In this document: positions 1 through 7,966 of the stretch, piece by piece
Position numbering within the stretch: position 1 is the first letter of the stretch
Layout of the letters: every line of letters begins with the position of its first letter
Assembly (NCBI RefSeq): GCF_001499965.1
Contig: NZ_LQIT01000046.1
Span: 1-42,096 of the forward strand
Direction: 5' to 3'
DNA length: 42,096 bases
Source: Mycobacterium sp. GA-2829
GTDB taxonomy: Bacteria; Actinomycetota; Actinomycetes; Mycobacteriales; Mycobacteriaceae
Position numbers and translations under genes: made by a program
Notes under the pieces: generated by a model
What the model was told of the DNA's origin: nothing
Databases searched by the model: none
The model's input: the letters and a program-made list of their open reading frames with translations, nothing else

Positions 1-60
1 CCCGCCGGAGGTGCCGCGGCGATCTACGAGATCACCGAACGGTCCGAGATGTTCGACGGG
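1..60 (+). pseudogene. C-terminal fragment of a VOC/glyoxalase-like protein
   Basis: Frame 1 on the + strand is open from the first base and, over about 20 codons, reads like the end of a VOC-superfamily protein (AAIYEITERSEMFDG, the usual last beta-strand and helix). After about base 60 the frame runs antisense through the neighbouring fragment to a stop at 151-153, and the family resemblance ends. The opposite strand from 302 down to about 60 carries the N-terminal half of the same kind of protein. The two halves therefore meet head to head, as if one gene had been broken by an inversion. Whether more of the gene lies upstream cannot be seen here. Confidence 0.45.
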
Positions 61-302
61 GTGTCGTCCTCCTGCGCGATCACCTCGATCTGCATGTCCC
101 CGACGTTGGTCATCCCGATCGACAGCGTCACCTCGCAGGCCGATCCGCGGTAGTCGCCACGCTGGGCCAGGCCCCGCAGCACGAACCACGGTCCGACGCC
201 CGCACCGAGCCAGCCCTGCAGCGCCCCGTCGAAATCGGCCACCACATAACCGAACTGGCGGACCCCGCCGGGAAACGGCGCCGCGATCCGCGATGTGTCC
301 AT
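24..302 (-). pseudogene. N-terminal half of a VOC/glyoxalase-like protein, truncated
   Basis: From the ATG at 302 the 92-residue frame begins like mycobacterial VOC-fold proteins: a first beta-strand (GGVRQFGYVVADFDGAL), a GPWFVLRG segment and a second strand ending IEVIAQEDDTPS. Family members normally run to about 150-200 residues. Here the resemblance stops at EDDTPS and a stop codon follows nine codons later. The missing C-terminal half seems to lie on the + strand at bases 1-60. The product would hold only half of the metal-binding fold and is probably non-functional. It is divergent from the TetR gene, with about 75 bases between the starts. Confidence 0.55.
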
Positions 303-321
303 CGGCCGACCGTAAGCCCAA

Positions 322-340
322 AGTTAGTCATGAGTCAACT
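322..340. promoter_or_regulatory. Possible weak operator between VOC fragment and TetR
   Basis: AGTT (322-325) and AACT (337-340) flank a TCATGA core, giving an imperfect dyad in the divergent gap. TetR repressors often bind such a site, but the arms are only four bases. Confidence 0.2.
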
Positions 341-377
341 ATTCCCAACCCGCCAATCGCGCTGTAGCGTCGCAGCC

Positions 378-1028
378 ATGCCCCGCGCCGCCGATCCGAT
401 ACGCGCTGACCGAAGTCAGCGCCGGACGTCGCTACAGCAGGAGCGGTCGCGGGCGACCAAGCGGATGTTGGTGCAGGCCGCGATGGCGCTGTGGCGGACC
501 AATGGCTACGCGAACACCACCGTCGCCGACATCTGCACCGCGGCCGGGGTCTCCAAAGCGTTGTTCTACTTCTACTTCCCGCGCAAAGAGGACGTCCTGT
601 TCGAGGTCGGGGTGATGTCCACCCGCTCGGCCCGGCACGCCGCCGACGCGCTGCTCGCCAGACCGTACGACGTCACAGCCGTGATCACCGCGGCGCTGGC
701 CGACCTGGAGCGGTCGATGGCGCGCAACCCACCAGAATTGGTGATCGCGGCGATCCTGGAGGGTTACCGCCACGAGCACCGCATCCTGGCCGGCGCCGAA
801 GCCGCCGACGATACGGGCGGCATGTTCACCGCGCTGTTCGACCGCGCACAGCGCGACGGCAAACTGGCCGCCCACATCGACGTCGACCATCTCGCCTACC
901 TGGCACATACGTTGGTCAGCGAAGGCGCCCGGCACTGGGCCGCAGGCGCTTTCGGTGACCGGTCGTTCACCGAGGTGGTGGGCGCCGACATCGAGGCGTT
1001 GATCGCGGGCTTCAGCCGCGAACCCTGA
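378..1028 (+). CDS. TetR/AcrR family transcriptional regulator
   Basis: A 216-residue protein with a TetR-type helix-turn-helix at about residues 47-72 (TTVADICTAAGVSKALFYFYF), followed by an all-helical ligand-binding and dimer region with no recognisable ligand motif. The ATG at 378 is preferred because the N-terminus then starts just before the basic helix. An in-frame ATG at 330 would add 16 residues. Only 18 bases separate its stop from the ACAD gene, which has its own Shine-Dalgarno sequence (gaaggag). It therefore probably regulates, and is co-transcribed with, the ACAD-kinase-oxidoreductase genes that follow. The ligand is unknown, probably an acyl-CoA by family habit. Confidence 0.85.
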   Translation: MPRAADPIRADRSQRRTSLQQERSRATKRMLVQAAMALWRTNGYANTTVADICTAAGVSKALFYFYFPRKEDVLFEVGVMSTRSARHAADALLARPYDVTAVITAALADLERSMARNPPELVIAAILEGYRHEHRILAGAEAADDTGGMFTALFDRAQRDGKLAAHIDVDHLAYLAHTLVSEGARHWAAGAFGDRSFTEVVGADIEALIAGFSREP

Positions 1029-1046
1029 CGAGACGAAGGAGTCACG

Positions 1047-2348
1047 ATGGCGTGGGATTTCGAAACCGACCCCGAGTACCAGGAGGTGCTCGACTGGGCC
1101 GACGAGTTCGTCCGGGAGGAGGTCGAACCGCTCGACATGGTCTGGCCGCATCAGCAGTTCGTCCCCCTCGACGGCGAGCGACGCCGCGCCGTCGCCCCCC
1201 TCAAGGAGGAGGTGCGCCGGCGCGGCCTGTGGGCCACCCACCTCGGACCGGAGTTGGGCGGCCAGGGCTACGGTCAGCTCAAACTCGCCCTGCTCAACGA
1301 GATCCTCGGCCGCTCGCAGTGGGCGCCGATCGTGTTCGGCTGCCAGGCCCCCGACACCGGCAACGCCGAGATCATCGCGCACTACGGCACCGAGGAGCAG
1401 AAGCAGCGCTACCTGCGTCCGCTGCTCGACGGGGAACTGTTCTCCTCCTACTCCATGACCGAACCGCACGCAGGCGCCGACCCCACGCTGTTCACCACCC
1501 GGGCGGTGCGCGACGGTGACGACTGGGTGATCAACGGGCAGAAGTTCTTCTCCTCCAACGCCGCAACGGCGGCCTTCCTCATCGTGATGGTGGTGACCAA
1601 CCCCGACGTCAGCGCCTACCAGGGGATGTCGATGTTCCTGGTGCCGACGGACACCCCGGGTGTGAACATCGTGCGCGACATCGGCCTCTACGGGGAGCGC
1701 GAGGGCCACGGTGGCCACGCACTGATCCACTACGACAACGTCCGCGTACCCGCGAGCGCCCTGCTCGGCGGGGAGGGCCAGGCGTTCGCGATCGCGCAGA
1801 CCCGGCTCGGCGGCGGGCGCATCCACCACGCCATGCGCACGATCGGGCTGTCCCGCAAGGCGTTGGACATGATGTGCGAACGCGCGCTCAGCCGCCAGAC
1901 GCAGGGCAGCAGGCTGTCGGACAAGCAGTTCGTCCAGGGGTACATCGCCGACTCCTACGCCCAGCTGCTGCAGTTCCGGCTGATGGTGCTCTACACCGCG
2001 TGGGAGATCGACAAGCACAACGACTACAAGAAGGTCCGCAAGGACATCTCCGCGGTCAAGGTCGTCATGTCGACCGTGCTGCACGACATCGCCTGGCGCG
2101 CCATGCAGGTGCACGGTGCGCTCGGCGTGACCAATGAGATGCCGTTCATGGGCATGGTCACCGGTGCGGCGGTGATGGGGCTGGCCGACGGGCCCACCGA
2201 AGTGCACAAGACCACCGTCGCCAAGCAGGTGCTGCGTGATCACCGGCCCAGCGACGACGTCTGGCCCACCGAGTGGCTGCCCCGCAAACGCGAAGCCGCG
2301 CAACGCAAGTACGCCCAGTACCTCGAACACGAGGTGGGCAACCTGTGA
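1047..2348 (+). CDS. Acyl-CoA dehydrogenase, ACAD10/11-like
   Basis: A 433-residue flavoprotein of the acyl-CoA dehydrogenase family, with the N-terminal helical domain, the FAD/substrate strand (YSMTEPHAGADP near 135, WVINGQKFFSS near 160) and the C-terminal helical domain. The usual catalytic Glu segment (YEGTSE or xxERL) is absent. Instead it has GGGRIHHAMR (about 255-264) and LADGPTEVH (379-387, Asp381), the signature of the ACAD10/ACAD11 group. In mammals that group acts with an APH-type kinase domain on 4-hydroxyacyl-CoA. The next gene, overlapping by four bases, is exactly such a kinase, so the two probably work as a pair. Substrate chain length cannot be told. Confidence 0.88.
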   Translation: MAWDFETDPEYQEVLDWADEFVREEVEPLDMVWPHQQFVPLDGERRRAVAPLKEEVRRRGLWATHLGPELGGQGYGQLKLALLNEILGRSQWAPIVFGCQAPDTGNAEIIAHYGTEEQKQRYLRPLLDGELFSSYSMTEPHAGADPTLFTTRAVRDGDDWVINGQKFFSSNAATAAFLIVMVVTNPDVSAYQGMSMFLVPTDTPGVNIVRDIGLYGEREGHGGHALIHYDNVRVPASALLGGEGQAFAIAQTRLGGGRIHHAMRTIGLSRKALDMMCERALSRQTQGSRLSDKQFVQGYIADSYAQLLQFRLMVLYTAWEIDKHNDYKKVRKDISAVKVVMSTVLHDIAWRAMQVHGALGVTNEMPFMGMVTGAAVMGLADGPTEVHKTTVAKQVLRDHRPSDDVWPTEWLPRKREAAQRKYAQYLEHEVGNL

Positions 2349-3364
2349 GCGAGATCGACACCACCCGCCTGGCCGCGTGGATGGACGAGGCCACGCTGCC
2401 GGGCAAAGGCGAACCCCTGACGGCCCGCTTCCTGTCCGGCGGCACCCAGAACGTCATCTACGAGATCAGCCGCGGTGAGCACCGCTGCGTACTGCGCACG
2501 CCGCCGCCCGGTGCGCCGACGGACCGCGACAAGGGCATCCTGCGCGAGTGGCGGATCATCGAGGCGCTCGACGGCACCGACGTCCCGCACACCGCCGCGG
2601 TCGGGGTGTGCCCCGACTCCGAGGTCCTCGGCAGGCCGTTCTACCTCATGGGCTTCGTCGACGGCTGGTCGCCGATGGACACCCACGGCCGGTGGCCCGA
2701 ACCATTCGACAGCGACCCCGCGCTGCGTCCGGAACTGAGTTATCAACTCGCCGAGGGCATCGCACTGCTGTCCAAGGTCGACTGGCGCGCCAAGGGGCTC
2801 GCCGACCTGGGTCGCCCCGACGGCTTCCACGACCGCCAGGTGGACCGGTGGATCGGTTTCCTGGAGCGGATCAAACAGCGTGAGCTGCCCGGCCTCGACA
2901 CCGCGACCGCATGGCTGCGCGCCCACAAACCGCTCGACTTCATTCCGGGGCTCATGCACGGCGACTACCAGTTCGCCAACGTCATGTACCACCACGGCGC
3001 CCCGGCCCGGCTCGCCGCGATCGTCGACTGGGAGATGGGCACCGTCGGCGATCCGAAACTCGACCTCGGCTGGATGGTCCAGTCCTGGCCCACCGGAGAT
3101 GCCGGCGAATCCGGGATGACGTACGTGGACATGCGCGGGATGCCGTCGCGCGACGAGGTGGTCGCCCACTACGCGGCGGTGTCCGGCAGGCAGGTCGACG
3201 ATCTGGACTACTACCTGGTGCTGGCCAAGTGGAAGCTGGCGATCGTGCTGGAGCAGGGTTTCCAGCGCGCCGGTGACGACGAGAAGCTGCTGGCGTTCGG
3301 ACCGGTGGTCACGGATCTGATGGCGTCGGCCGCCGAACTCGCCGAGTCGAGCGACTACCGATGA
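2345..3364 (+). CDS. APH-family kinase (FadE36/LvaA/ACAD10-11 kinase-like)
   Basis: A 339-residue aminoglycoside-phosphotransferase-fold protein. It has the Brenner motif HGDYQFAN (205-212, catalytic Asp207, Asn212) and the metal-binding IVDWEMGTVGDP (Asp228). The GTG start at 2345 overlaps the ACAD stop as GTGA, indicating translational coupling. In M. tuberculosis the homologue class is labelled FadE36 although it is a kinase. In Pseudomonas LvaA and mammalian ACAD10/11, such domains phosphorylate 4-hydroxyacyl-CoA so that the partner dehydrogenase-fold protein can remove phosphate. I infer that role here rather than antibiotic resistance, because of the ACAD partner. It overlaps the next gene by four bases. 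Confidence 0.87.
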   Translation: MSEIDTTRLAAWMDEATLPGKGEPLTARFLSGGTQNVIYEISRGEHRCVLRTPPPGAPTDRDKGILREWRIIEALDGTDVPHTAAVGVCPDSEVLGRPFYLMGFVDGWSPMDTHGRWPEPFDSDPALRPELSYQLAEGIALLSKVDWRAKGLADLGRPDGFHDRQVDRWIGFLERIKQRELPGLDTATAWLRAHKPLDFIPGLMHGDYQFANVMYHHGAPARLAAIVDWEMGTVGDPKLDLGWMVQSWPTGDAGESGMTYVDMRGMPSRDEVVAHYAAVSGRQVDDLDYYLVLAKWKLAIVLEQGFQRAGDDEKLLAFGPVVTDLMASAAELAESSDYR

Positions 3365-4329
3365 GGGCGGCGGTCTGTCCGGCCTACGGGCCGCCGGAGG
3401 TGGTGCGGATCGAGGAACTGCCCTCCCCCGCACCGGGTCCCGGGGAGGTCGTGGTGCGCGTGGCGGCGGCGGCGGTCAACTACCCCGACGTGCTTCTAAT
3501 CGCCGGTCACTATCAGGTGCACGTGCCCGTGCCGTTCGTCCCGGGCAGTGAGTTCGCCGGGACGGTGATCCGGATCGGCGCGCAGACAGCGGCTTTCGCC
3601 GTCGGCGACCGGGTGTCCGGGACGGCGATCAACGGCGCATTCGCCGAGGAGGTGGCGGTGGCCGCCGCGGCCCTGACCCCGGTGGCGGCCGGAGTCGACG
3701 ACCACACCGCCGCCGCGTCCGGGGTGGCGCACCGGACCGCATGGCACACGCTGCGCTCGGTGGCACGGATCGCCGCGGGCGACGAGGTGATCGTCCTCGG
3801 CGCGGGCGGCGGGGTCGGCCTGGCGGCGGTGCAGCTCGCCGCGCACCTCGGCGCCCGGGTGACCGCAGTGGCGTCGTCGGCCGAGAAACTCGCCGCGGCG
3901 ACGGCGCACGGGGCGAGTGCGGTGATCGACCACCGGGCAGGGCCGCTGCGCGAGGCGTTGCGTGAGGCGGTGCCCGACGGTGCGGCCACGGTGGTCGATC
4001 CGGTGGGCGGTGAACTGTCCGAACCGGCGCTGCGCGCGCTGCGCCGCGGCGGCCGGTTCGTCACGGTCGGTTACGCCTCGGGTGTCATCCCGCGGATCCC
4101 GTTGAACCTCGTGCTGGTCAAGGGGGTGACCGTACACGGTTTCCAGTTCGGCGACGTCCCCGCCGACGAGTTCGAACGCAACGAGCAGGAACTACGGGAG
4201 TTGTTAGAGGGCAACGTCATCCGACCGCACATCGGCGCCGTCTACCCGCTCGGCGACACCGCGGCCGCGCTGCGCCACGTCGCCGACGGCCGCGCCGTCG
4301 GCAAGGTCGTCATCGACCTGTCGGACTAG
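3361..4329 (+). CDS. NADPH:quinone oxidoreductase, zinc-independent MDR family
   Basis: A 322-residue medium-chain dehydrogenase/reductase. The N-terminal GroES-like domain reads VRIEELPSPAPGPGEVVVRV and NYPDVLLIAGHYQ. The Rossmann domain has the dinucleotide motif VLGAGGGVGLAAVQLA (about 141-156). The cysteine/histidine zinc ligands of alcohol dehydrogenases are absent, as in the QOR group. ATG overlaps the kinase stop (ATGA), so it is the last gene of the TetR-ACAD-kinase unit. It may reduce an enone or enoyl-CoA intermediate, which is inference. Its TAG stop directly abuts the stop of the convergent gene, leaving no room for a terminator. Confidence 0.85.
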   Translation: MRAAVCPAYGPPEVVRIEELPSPAPGPGEVVVRVAAAAVNYPDVLLIAGHYQVHVPVPFVPGSEFAGTVIRIGAQTAAFAVGDRVSGTAINGAFAEEVAVAAAALTPVAAGVDDHTAAASGVAHRTAWHTLRSVARIAAGDEVIVLGAGGGVGLAAVQLAAHLGARVTAVASSAEKLAAATAHGASAVIDHRAGPLREALREAVPDGAATVVDPVGGELSEPALRALRRGGRFVTVGYASGVIPRIPLNLVLVKGVTVHGFQFGDVPADEFERNEQELRELLEGNVIRPHIGAVYPLGDTAAALRHVADGRAVGKVVIDLSD

Positions 4330-4860
4330 CTAGCTGGCCGGGATCAGGTCGGCGGCCACCGACGGGACGACCATCATCCCGCAGCGGAAGGTCTCGGTGT
4401 GCCCGACGAAATCGGCCTCGATGTCATCGGCCGCGGCGAGCGCCTGGGCCTTGAACGCGCGGGCGGCCGCGCTGAGCTCGTGGTGCACGGCGTCGACGTC
4501 GTCGTCCAGGTCGGCCGGACAGCGCTCACCCCACAGTGTCACCTCGGTGCGGCCGTGGTCGAGTGCGGTGCGCACGTGCCGGCGCACCCGCTCGTCGCCG
4601 TCGATGAGGTCGGCTGCCACCGCGACGGTCTGCGGGTGCGGACGCTCGGTCCACGATTCGAGTACCGGCTGCAGCGGCAGCACCGTGGCCCCGAGGATCT
4701 CCAGCGGCCGGACGTCGGCGTCGGTGTCGGCGAGCAGCACTGTGACGTCCCAGCCGGCCATCGACCGGTCGTAGAGCCAGCCACCGGCGAAACGCACGGC
4801 ATCCCGCACGTTCGGAGAGACGATGTCGAGGCGGTAGCGCATGTCGAATTCTTCGGTCAT
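4330..4860 (-). CDS. Conserved-looking protein of unknown function, TetR partner
   Basis: A 176-residue soluble protein that I do not recognise. It begins MTEEFDMRYRLDIVSPNVRD and is rich in Asp and Ala, with no signal peptide, membrane segment or clear motif. A GGWLYDRSMAGWDVTVLL stretch and TEVTLWGERCP suggest an alpha/beta fold. The ATG at 4860 overlaps the TetR stop (ATGA), so the two are translated as a coupled pair. That usually means joint function, for instance a sensor partner or an enzyme under the repressor's control. A longer frame upstream exists but would run into the TetR coding sequence. Confidence 0.65.
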   Translation of the reverse strand: MTEEFDMRYRLDIVSPNVRDAVRFAGGWLYDRSMAGWDVTVLLADTDADVRPLEILGATVLPLQPVLESWTERPHPQTVAVAADLIDGDERVRRHVRTALDHGRTEVTLWGERCPADLDDDVDAVHHELSAAARAFKAQALAAADDIEADFVGHTETFRCGMMVVPSVAADLIPAS

Positions 4861-5492
4861 CTGGTGATCTCCTCGTGCGGCGTCGGAACGGGGCTGAAGT
4901 CGCGGGCCAACATCTCGGCGTAGTCCTTGAACACCTCGGCCAGCGGGATCGACGGGTCCAGCAACCATTGCGTCTCCATTCCGTTGACGAAGGCGAGAAT
5001 CTCCACGGCCTTGGTGGCCGCGTTGAGGTCTTGGCGGTACCGCCCGGCGCGCTGTTCGCGCCGGATGATGTCGGCGACGATCGACGCCGCGGCCCGCTGG
5101 CGTTCGAGGAGCCGGTCGTGCAGCGGGGCGTCCGGCGCGATGTTCTCGATCAGCAGCACGGTGAACGTCCCGACGAGCTCGGGGGCGCGCTCGAACCGCT
5201 GGGCGACCCGGGCGATCTGCTCGGCGAGGTCACCGGTGTGGTAGTCGGCGTGGGTGTCGTCGTCCATGTCGCGGGCGTCGAGCACCGCGTTGAGGAGTTG
5301 TTCCTTGGACTCGAAGTGGTGCAGCAGCCCGGCCGAGGTGACCCCCGCCTCCTTGGCGATCTGCGCCAGCGACGTGTTGCGCCACCCGTTGCGGGCCAGT
5401 AGCCGCTCGGCCACCGCGAGGATCCGCTGGCGACGGTCCTCACCCTTTGCCAGCAACGTGGCGTAGGGCCTCGCGGACTCCAGGGCGGACAC
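4857..5492 (-). CDS. TetR/AcrR family transcriptional regulator
   Basis: A 211-residue protein with a TetR helix-turn-helix (TSLAQIAKEAGVTSAGLLHH, about residues 41-60), then KEQLLNAVLDARD and a helical effector domain. The GTG start at 5492 is chosen because GAAGGAG lies just upstream; the longer frame to 5564 has no such site and would cover the operator. A nearly perfect 36-bp inverted repeat sits 15-50 bases upstream of the start (5507-5542), so the gene is probably autoregulated. It is followed by the coupled unknown gene and preceded on the same strand by the ACAD gene that ends at 5619. Confidence 0.87.
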   Translation of the reverse strand: MSALESARPYATLLAKGEDRRQRILAVAERLLARNGWRNTSLAQIAKEAGVTSAGLLHHFESKEQLLNAVLDARDMDDDTHADYHTGDLAEQIARVAQRFERAPELVGTFTVLLIENIAPDAPLHDRLLERQRAAASIVADIIRREQRAGRYRQDLNAATKAVEILAFVNGMETQWLLDPSIPLAEVFKDYAEMLARDFSPVPTPHEEITR

Positions 5493-5506
5493 CGAACTCC
5501 TTCGTT

Positions 5507-5542
5507 CAAACCAACCTAGTGAACACACAGTAGGTAGGTTTG
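5507..5542. promoter_or_regulatory. Inverted-repeat operator of the TetR gene
   Basis: CAAACCAACCTA (5507-5518) and TAGGTAGGTTTG (5531-5542) pair at 11 of 12 positions across a 12-base spacer. The site lies directly upstream of the TetR start codon, the classic position for a self-repressing TetR operator. A TAGGTT hexamer within the left arm, read on the - strand, could be the -10 box. Confidence 0.6.
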
Positions 5543-5578
5543 CGCGGTGTGACAAGGGTCTCAATGAAATCGGGTTTG

Positions 5579-5600
5579 GACCGGCGTCACAGTGCTGGTC
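5579..5600 (-). terminator. Possible hairpin terminator after the ACAD operon
   Basis: GACCGGC (5579-5585) and GCTGGTC (5594-5600) form a 7-bp stem with one mismatch and an 8-base loop, just past the ACAD stop on the - strand. There is no T-run. The stem is weak. Confidence 0.3.
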
Positions 5601-5618
5601 AGGCGCTCAGCAGAGTGC

Positions 5619-6767
5619 TTAAAGTCCGAGCGATTTCGCGATGATCACCTTCATCACCTCGCTGGTGCCGGCGTAGATCCGCGCCACCCTGGCGTCGTTG
5701 TAGAGGCGGGCGATCGGGTACTCCATCATGTATCCGTAACCGCCGAACAGCTGCAGGCAACGGTCCACCGCCCGGGCCTGCATCTCGGTGCAGAACAGTT
5801 TCACCCGCGCGGCGTCCTCCCGCGACAGCACGCCGTCGACGTGGTCGAGGACGGCGCGGTCGAGCATCGCCTGGGCCGCCTCGATCTCCGTGGACACGGC
5901 GGCCAGCTCGAATTTGGTGTTCTGGAACGACGCCACCGGCGTACCGAACGCCTTGCGGTCCTTGACGTAGTCGATCGTGGCGTGCAGCGCCGAGCGGGCC
6001 TGAGCCACCGAGCCCACCGCCACCGTCAGCCGCTCCTGGGCCAGATTGTGGCCGAGGTAGCTGAACGCCTCCCCTTCCTCACCCAGCAGGTTGGCGACCG
6101 GCACCCGCACGTCGGTGAACGACAGCTCGGCGGTGTCCTGGACCTTGCAGCCCATCTTCTCCAGTTCGCGACCGCGTTCGAAGCCCGGCATCCCGTCCTC
6201 GACGACGATCAGCGACAGCCCCCTGCGGCGGTTCTCCGGATCGGTCGACGTGCGCGCCACCACCACGACGAGGTCGGCCTGGATCCCGCCGGTGATGAAG
6301 GTCTTGGCGCCGTTGACGATGTAGTGGTCGCCGTCCCGCACCGCGGTGGTGCGGACGCCGGCCAGATCCGATCCGGTACCCGGTTCGGTCATCGCCACCG
6401 CGGTCAGCAGCGTGCCCGCCGCGAGCCCCGGGAACCACCGCTGCCGCTGCTCGTCGTTCGCGTAGTGCAGGAAGTACGGCAGGATCACCTCGAGCTGGGT
6501 GCGCACCGTCGACAGCGTCACCAGCGCCCTGGCCGCCTCCTCCTGCAGCACCACGTTGTAGCGGTAGTCGTCGATACCCGCTCCCCCGTACTCCTCGGGG
6601 ATCGCCATGCCGAGCATGCCGAGGGCGCCCATCTGCTTGAAGACGTCGCGCGGCATGTGCCCGGCCTTCTCCCACTCCGGGTACTGCGGGACGACCTCCT
6701 TCTCGACGAAGTCGCGGGCCAGCGCCCGGAAGGCCTCGTGGTCCTCGGTGAACAGTTCTCGGCGCAC
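5619..6767 (-). CDS. Acyl-CoA dehydrogenase (FadE family, ERL-type catalytic Glu)
   Basis: A 382-residue acyl-CoA dehydrogenase. Visible motifs are IPEEYGGAG (57-65), the FAD-binding AMTEPGTGSDLAG (125-137), YIVNGAKTFITGG (149-161), and the C-terminal QLFGGYGYM and IYAGTSEV. The residue before GTSE is Ala rather than the medium-chain Glu. Glu245 in NLAQERLTVA sits where isovaleryl-/long-chain-type enzymes keep their catalytic base, so the enzyme should be active. The GTG start at 6767 has AGGAGG upstream. A short gap (22 bases) after the thiolase gene places it last in the 12532-5619 operon, supplying an alpha,beta-dehydrogenation step. Confidence 0.9.
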   Translation of the reverse strand: MRRELFTEDHEAFRALARDFVEKEVVPQYPEWEKAGHMPRDVFKQMGALGMLGMAIPEEYGGAGIDDYRYNVVLQEEAARALVTLSTVRTQLEVILPYFLHYANDEQRQRWFPGLAAGTLLTAVAMTEPGTGSDLAGVRTTAVRDGDHYIVNGAKTFITGGIQADLVVVVARTSTDPENRRRGLSLIVVEDGMPGFERGRELEKMGCKVQDTAELSFTDVRVPVANLLGEEGEAFSYLGHNLAQERLTVAVGSVAQARSALHATIDYVKDRKAFGTPVASFQNTKFELAAVSTEIEAAQAMLDRAVLDHVDGVLSREDAARVKLFCTEMQARAVDRCLQLFGGYGYMMEYPIARLYNDARVARIYAGTSEVMKVIIAKSLGL

Positions 6768-6789
6768 GCGGTGTCCTCCTGGTCGTGAA

Positions 6790-7941
6790 TCAGGCGATGA
6801 GTTCGACGACGGTGGCGTTGGCCGTACCGCCACCCTCGCACATGGTCTGCAATCCGTAGCGAATCCCGTTGTCGCGCATGTGATGCACCATGCGCGTCAT
6901 CAGCACCGCACCGGACGCGCCGAGCGGGTGGCCGAGCGCGATGGCCCCGCCGAGCGGGTTGAGCCGGCTCTCGTCCGCACCGGTTTCGGCCAACCAGGCC
7001 AGCGGCACCGGCGCGAACGCCTCGTTGACCTCGAACACACCGATCTCGTCGACGGTGATACCCGCCTTGTGCAACACCTTCTCGGTGGCCGGGATCGGGC
7101 CGGTGAGCATGAGCACCGGATCGGCGCCGGAGACCGCGCCGGCGCGATAGCGCACGATCGGCGTCAGACCGAGCGCCACGGCGTTCTCGGCGGTCATGAC
7201 CAGCAGCGCCGCCGCCCCGTCGGAGATCTGCGACGAGTTGCCCGCATGGATGACACCGTCCTCGCGGAACGCGGGTTTGAGCCCCGCCAGCTTCTCCACC
7301 GTGGTGCCCCGGCGCACGCCTTCGTCGGCGACCACCGGCACCGGGTCGTCACCAGTGAAGACCGGCACGATCTGCACGTCGAAAGCCTTGTCGTCCTGGG
7401 CCTTCGCGGCGAGTTCGTGGGAACGGGCGGAGTACTCGTCGAGGCGGGTCCGCGACAAGCCCCACTTCTCGGCGATCAGCTCGGCCGAGATGCCCTGGTT
7501 GAACCCGAAGTCCTTGTAGCGCTCGAGCACCTTGGGGCCATAGGGCATCCCGGTGGACCGCGCCGAGCCCAGCGGCACCCGGCTCATCACCTCCACCCCG
7601 CCGGCGACGACGATGTCCTGCTGGCCCGACATCACCGCGTGGACAGCGAAATCCAGCGTCTGCTGGCTCGATCCGCACGCGCGGTTCACCGTGGTGCCCG
7701 GAATGTGTTCGGGCCAGCCCGCCGCGAGCACCGCGAACCGGCCGATGTTGCTCGACTGGTCGCCGACCTGGGAGACGCAGCCCCAGATGACATCGTCGAT
7801 GACGTCGGGTTCGATCCCGGCGCGCAGCACGAGTTCGTTGAGCACGACGGCGGACAGGTCGGCGGCGTGCATATCGGACAGCCCGCCGTTGCGTTTGCCG
7901 ACCGGGGTGCGGACGGCTTCGACGATGACGGTTTCGCGCAT
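6790..7941 (-). CDS. Thiolase / acetyl-CoA C-acyltransferase (FadA family)
   Basis: A 383-residue thiolase with the full catalytic set: nucleophile Cys89 in NRACGSSQQ, an NEAFAPVPLAW segment, the His of IALGHPLGASGA, and a second Cys in MCEGGGTANA near residue 370. It would cleave a 3-ketoacyl-CoA with CoA to release acetyl- or propionyl-CoA. The start ATG at 7941 has CAGGAG eight bases upstream; the longer frame lacks this. It lies between the CoA transferase and the last ACAD, giving the operon a complete activation-dehydrogenation-thiolysis series, although no hydratase gene is present in this unit. Confidence 0.92.
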   Translation of the reverse strand: MRETVIVEAVRTPVGKRNGGLSDMHAADLSAVVLNELVLRAGIEPDVIDDVIWGCVSQVGDQSSNIGRFAVLAAGWPEHIPGTTVNRACGSSQQTLDFAVHAVMSGQQDIVVAGGVEVMSRVPLGSARSTGMPYGPKVLERYKDFGFNQGISAELIAEKWGLSRTRLDEYSARSHELAAKAQDDKAFDVQIVPVFTGDDPVPVVADEGVRRGTTVEKLAGLKPAFREDGVIHAGNSSQISDGAAALLVMTAENAVALGLTPIVRYRAGAVSGADPVLMLTGPIPATEKVLHKAGITVDEIGVFEVNEAFAPVPLAWLAETGADESRLNPLGGAIALGHPLGASGAVLMTRMVHHMRDNGIRYGLQTMCEGGGTANATVVELIA

Positions 7942-7966
7942 GAGATGCTCCTGCCTCGACTGCTGA

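Noticed and set aside
432..2330. Long - strand open frame (632 codons) opposite TetR and ACAD
   Set aside because: It is antisense to two genes with clear family motifs, contains His/Val/Gly-rich low-complexity sequence typical of the complementary frame of high-G+C genes, and has no recognisable domain.
2345..3364. Aminoglycoside resistance gene
   Set aside because: The APH fold is present, but coupling to an ACAD of the ACAD10/11 type makes an acyl-CoA kinase far more likely than an antibiotic-modifying enzyme.
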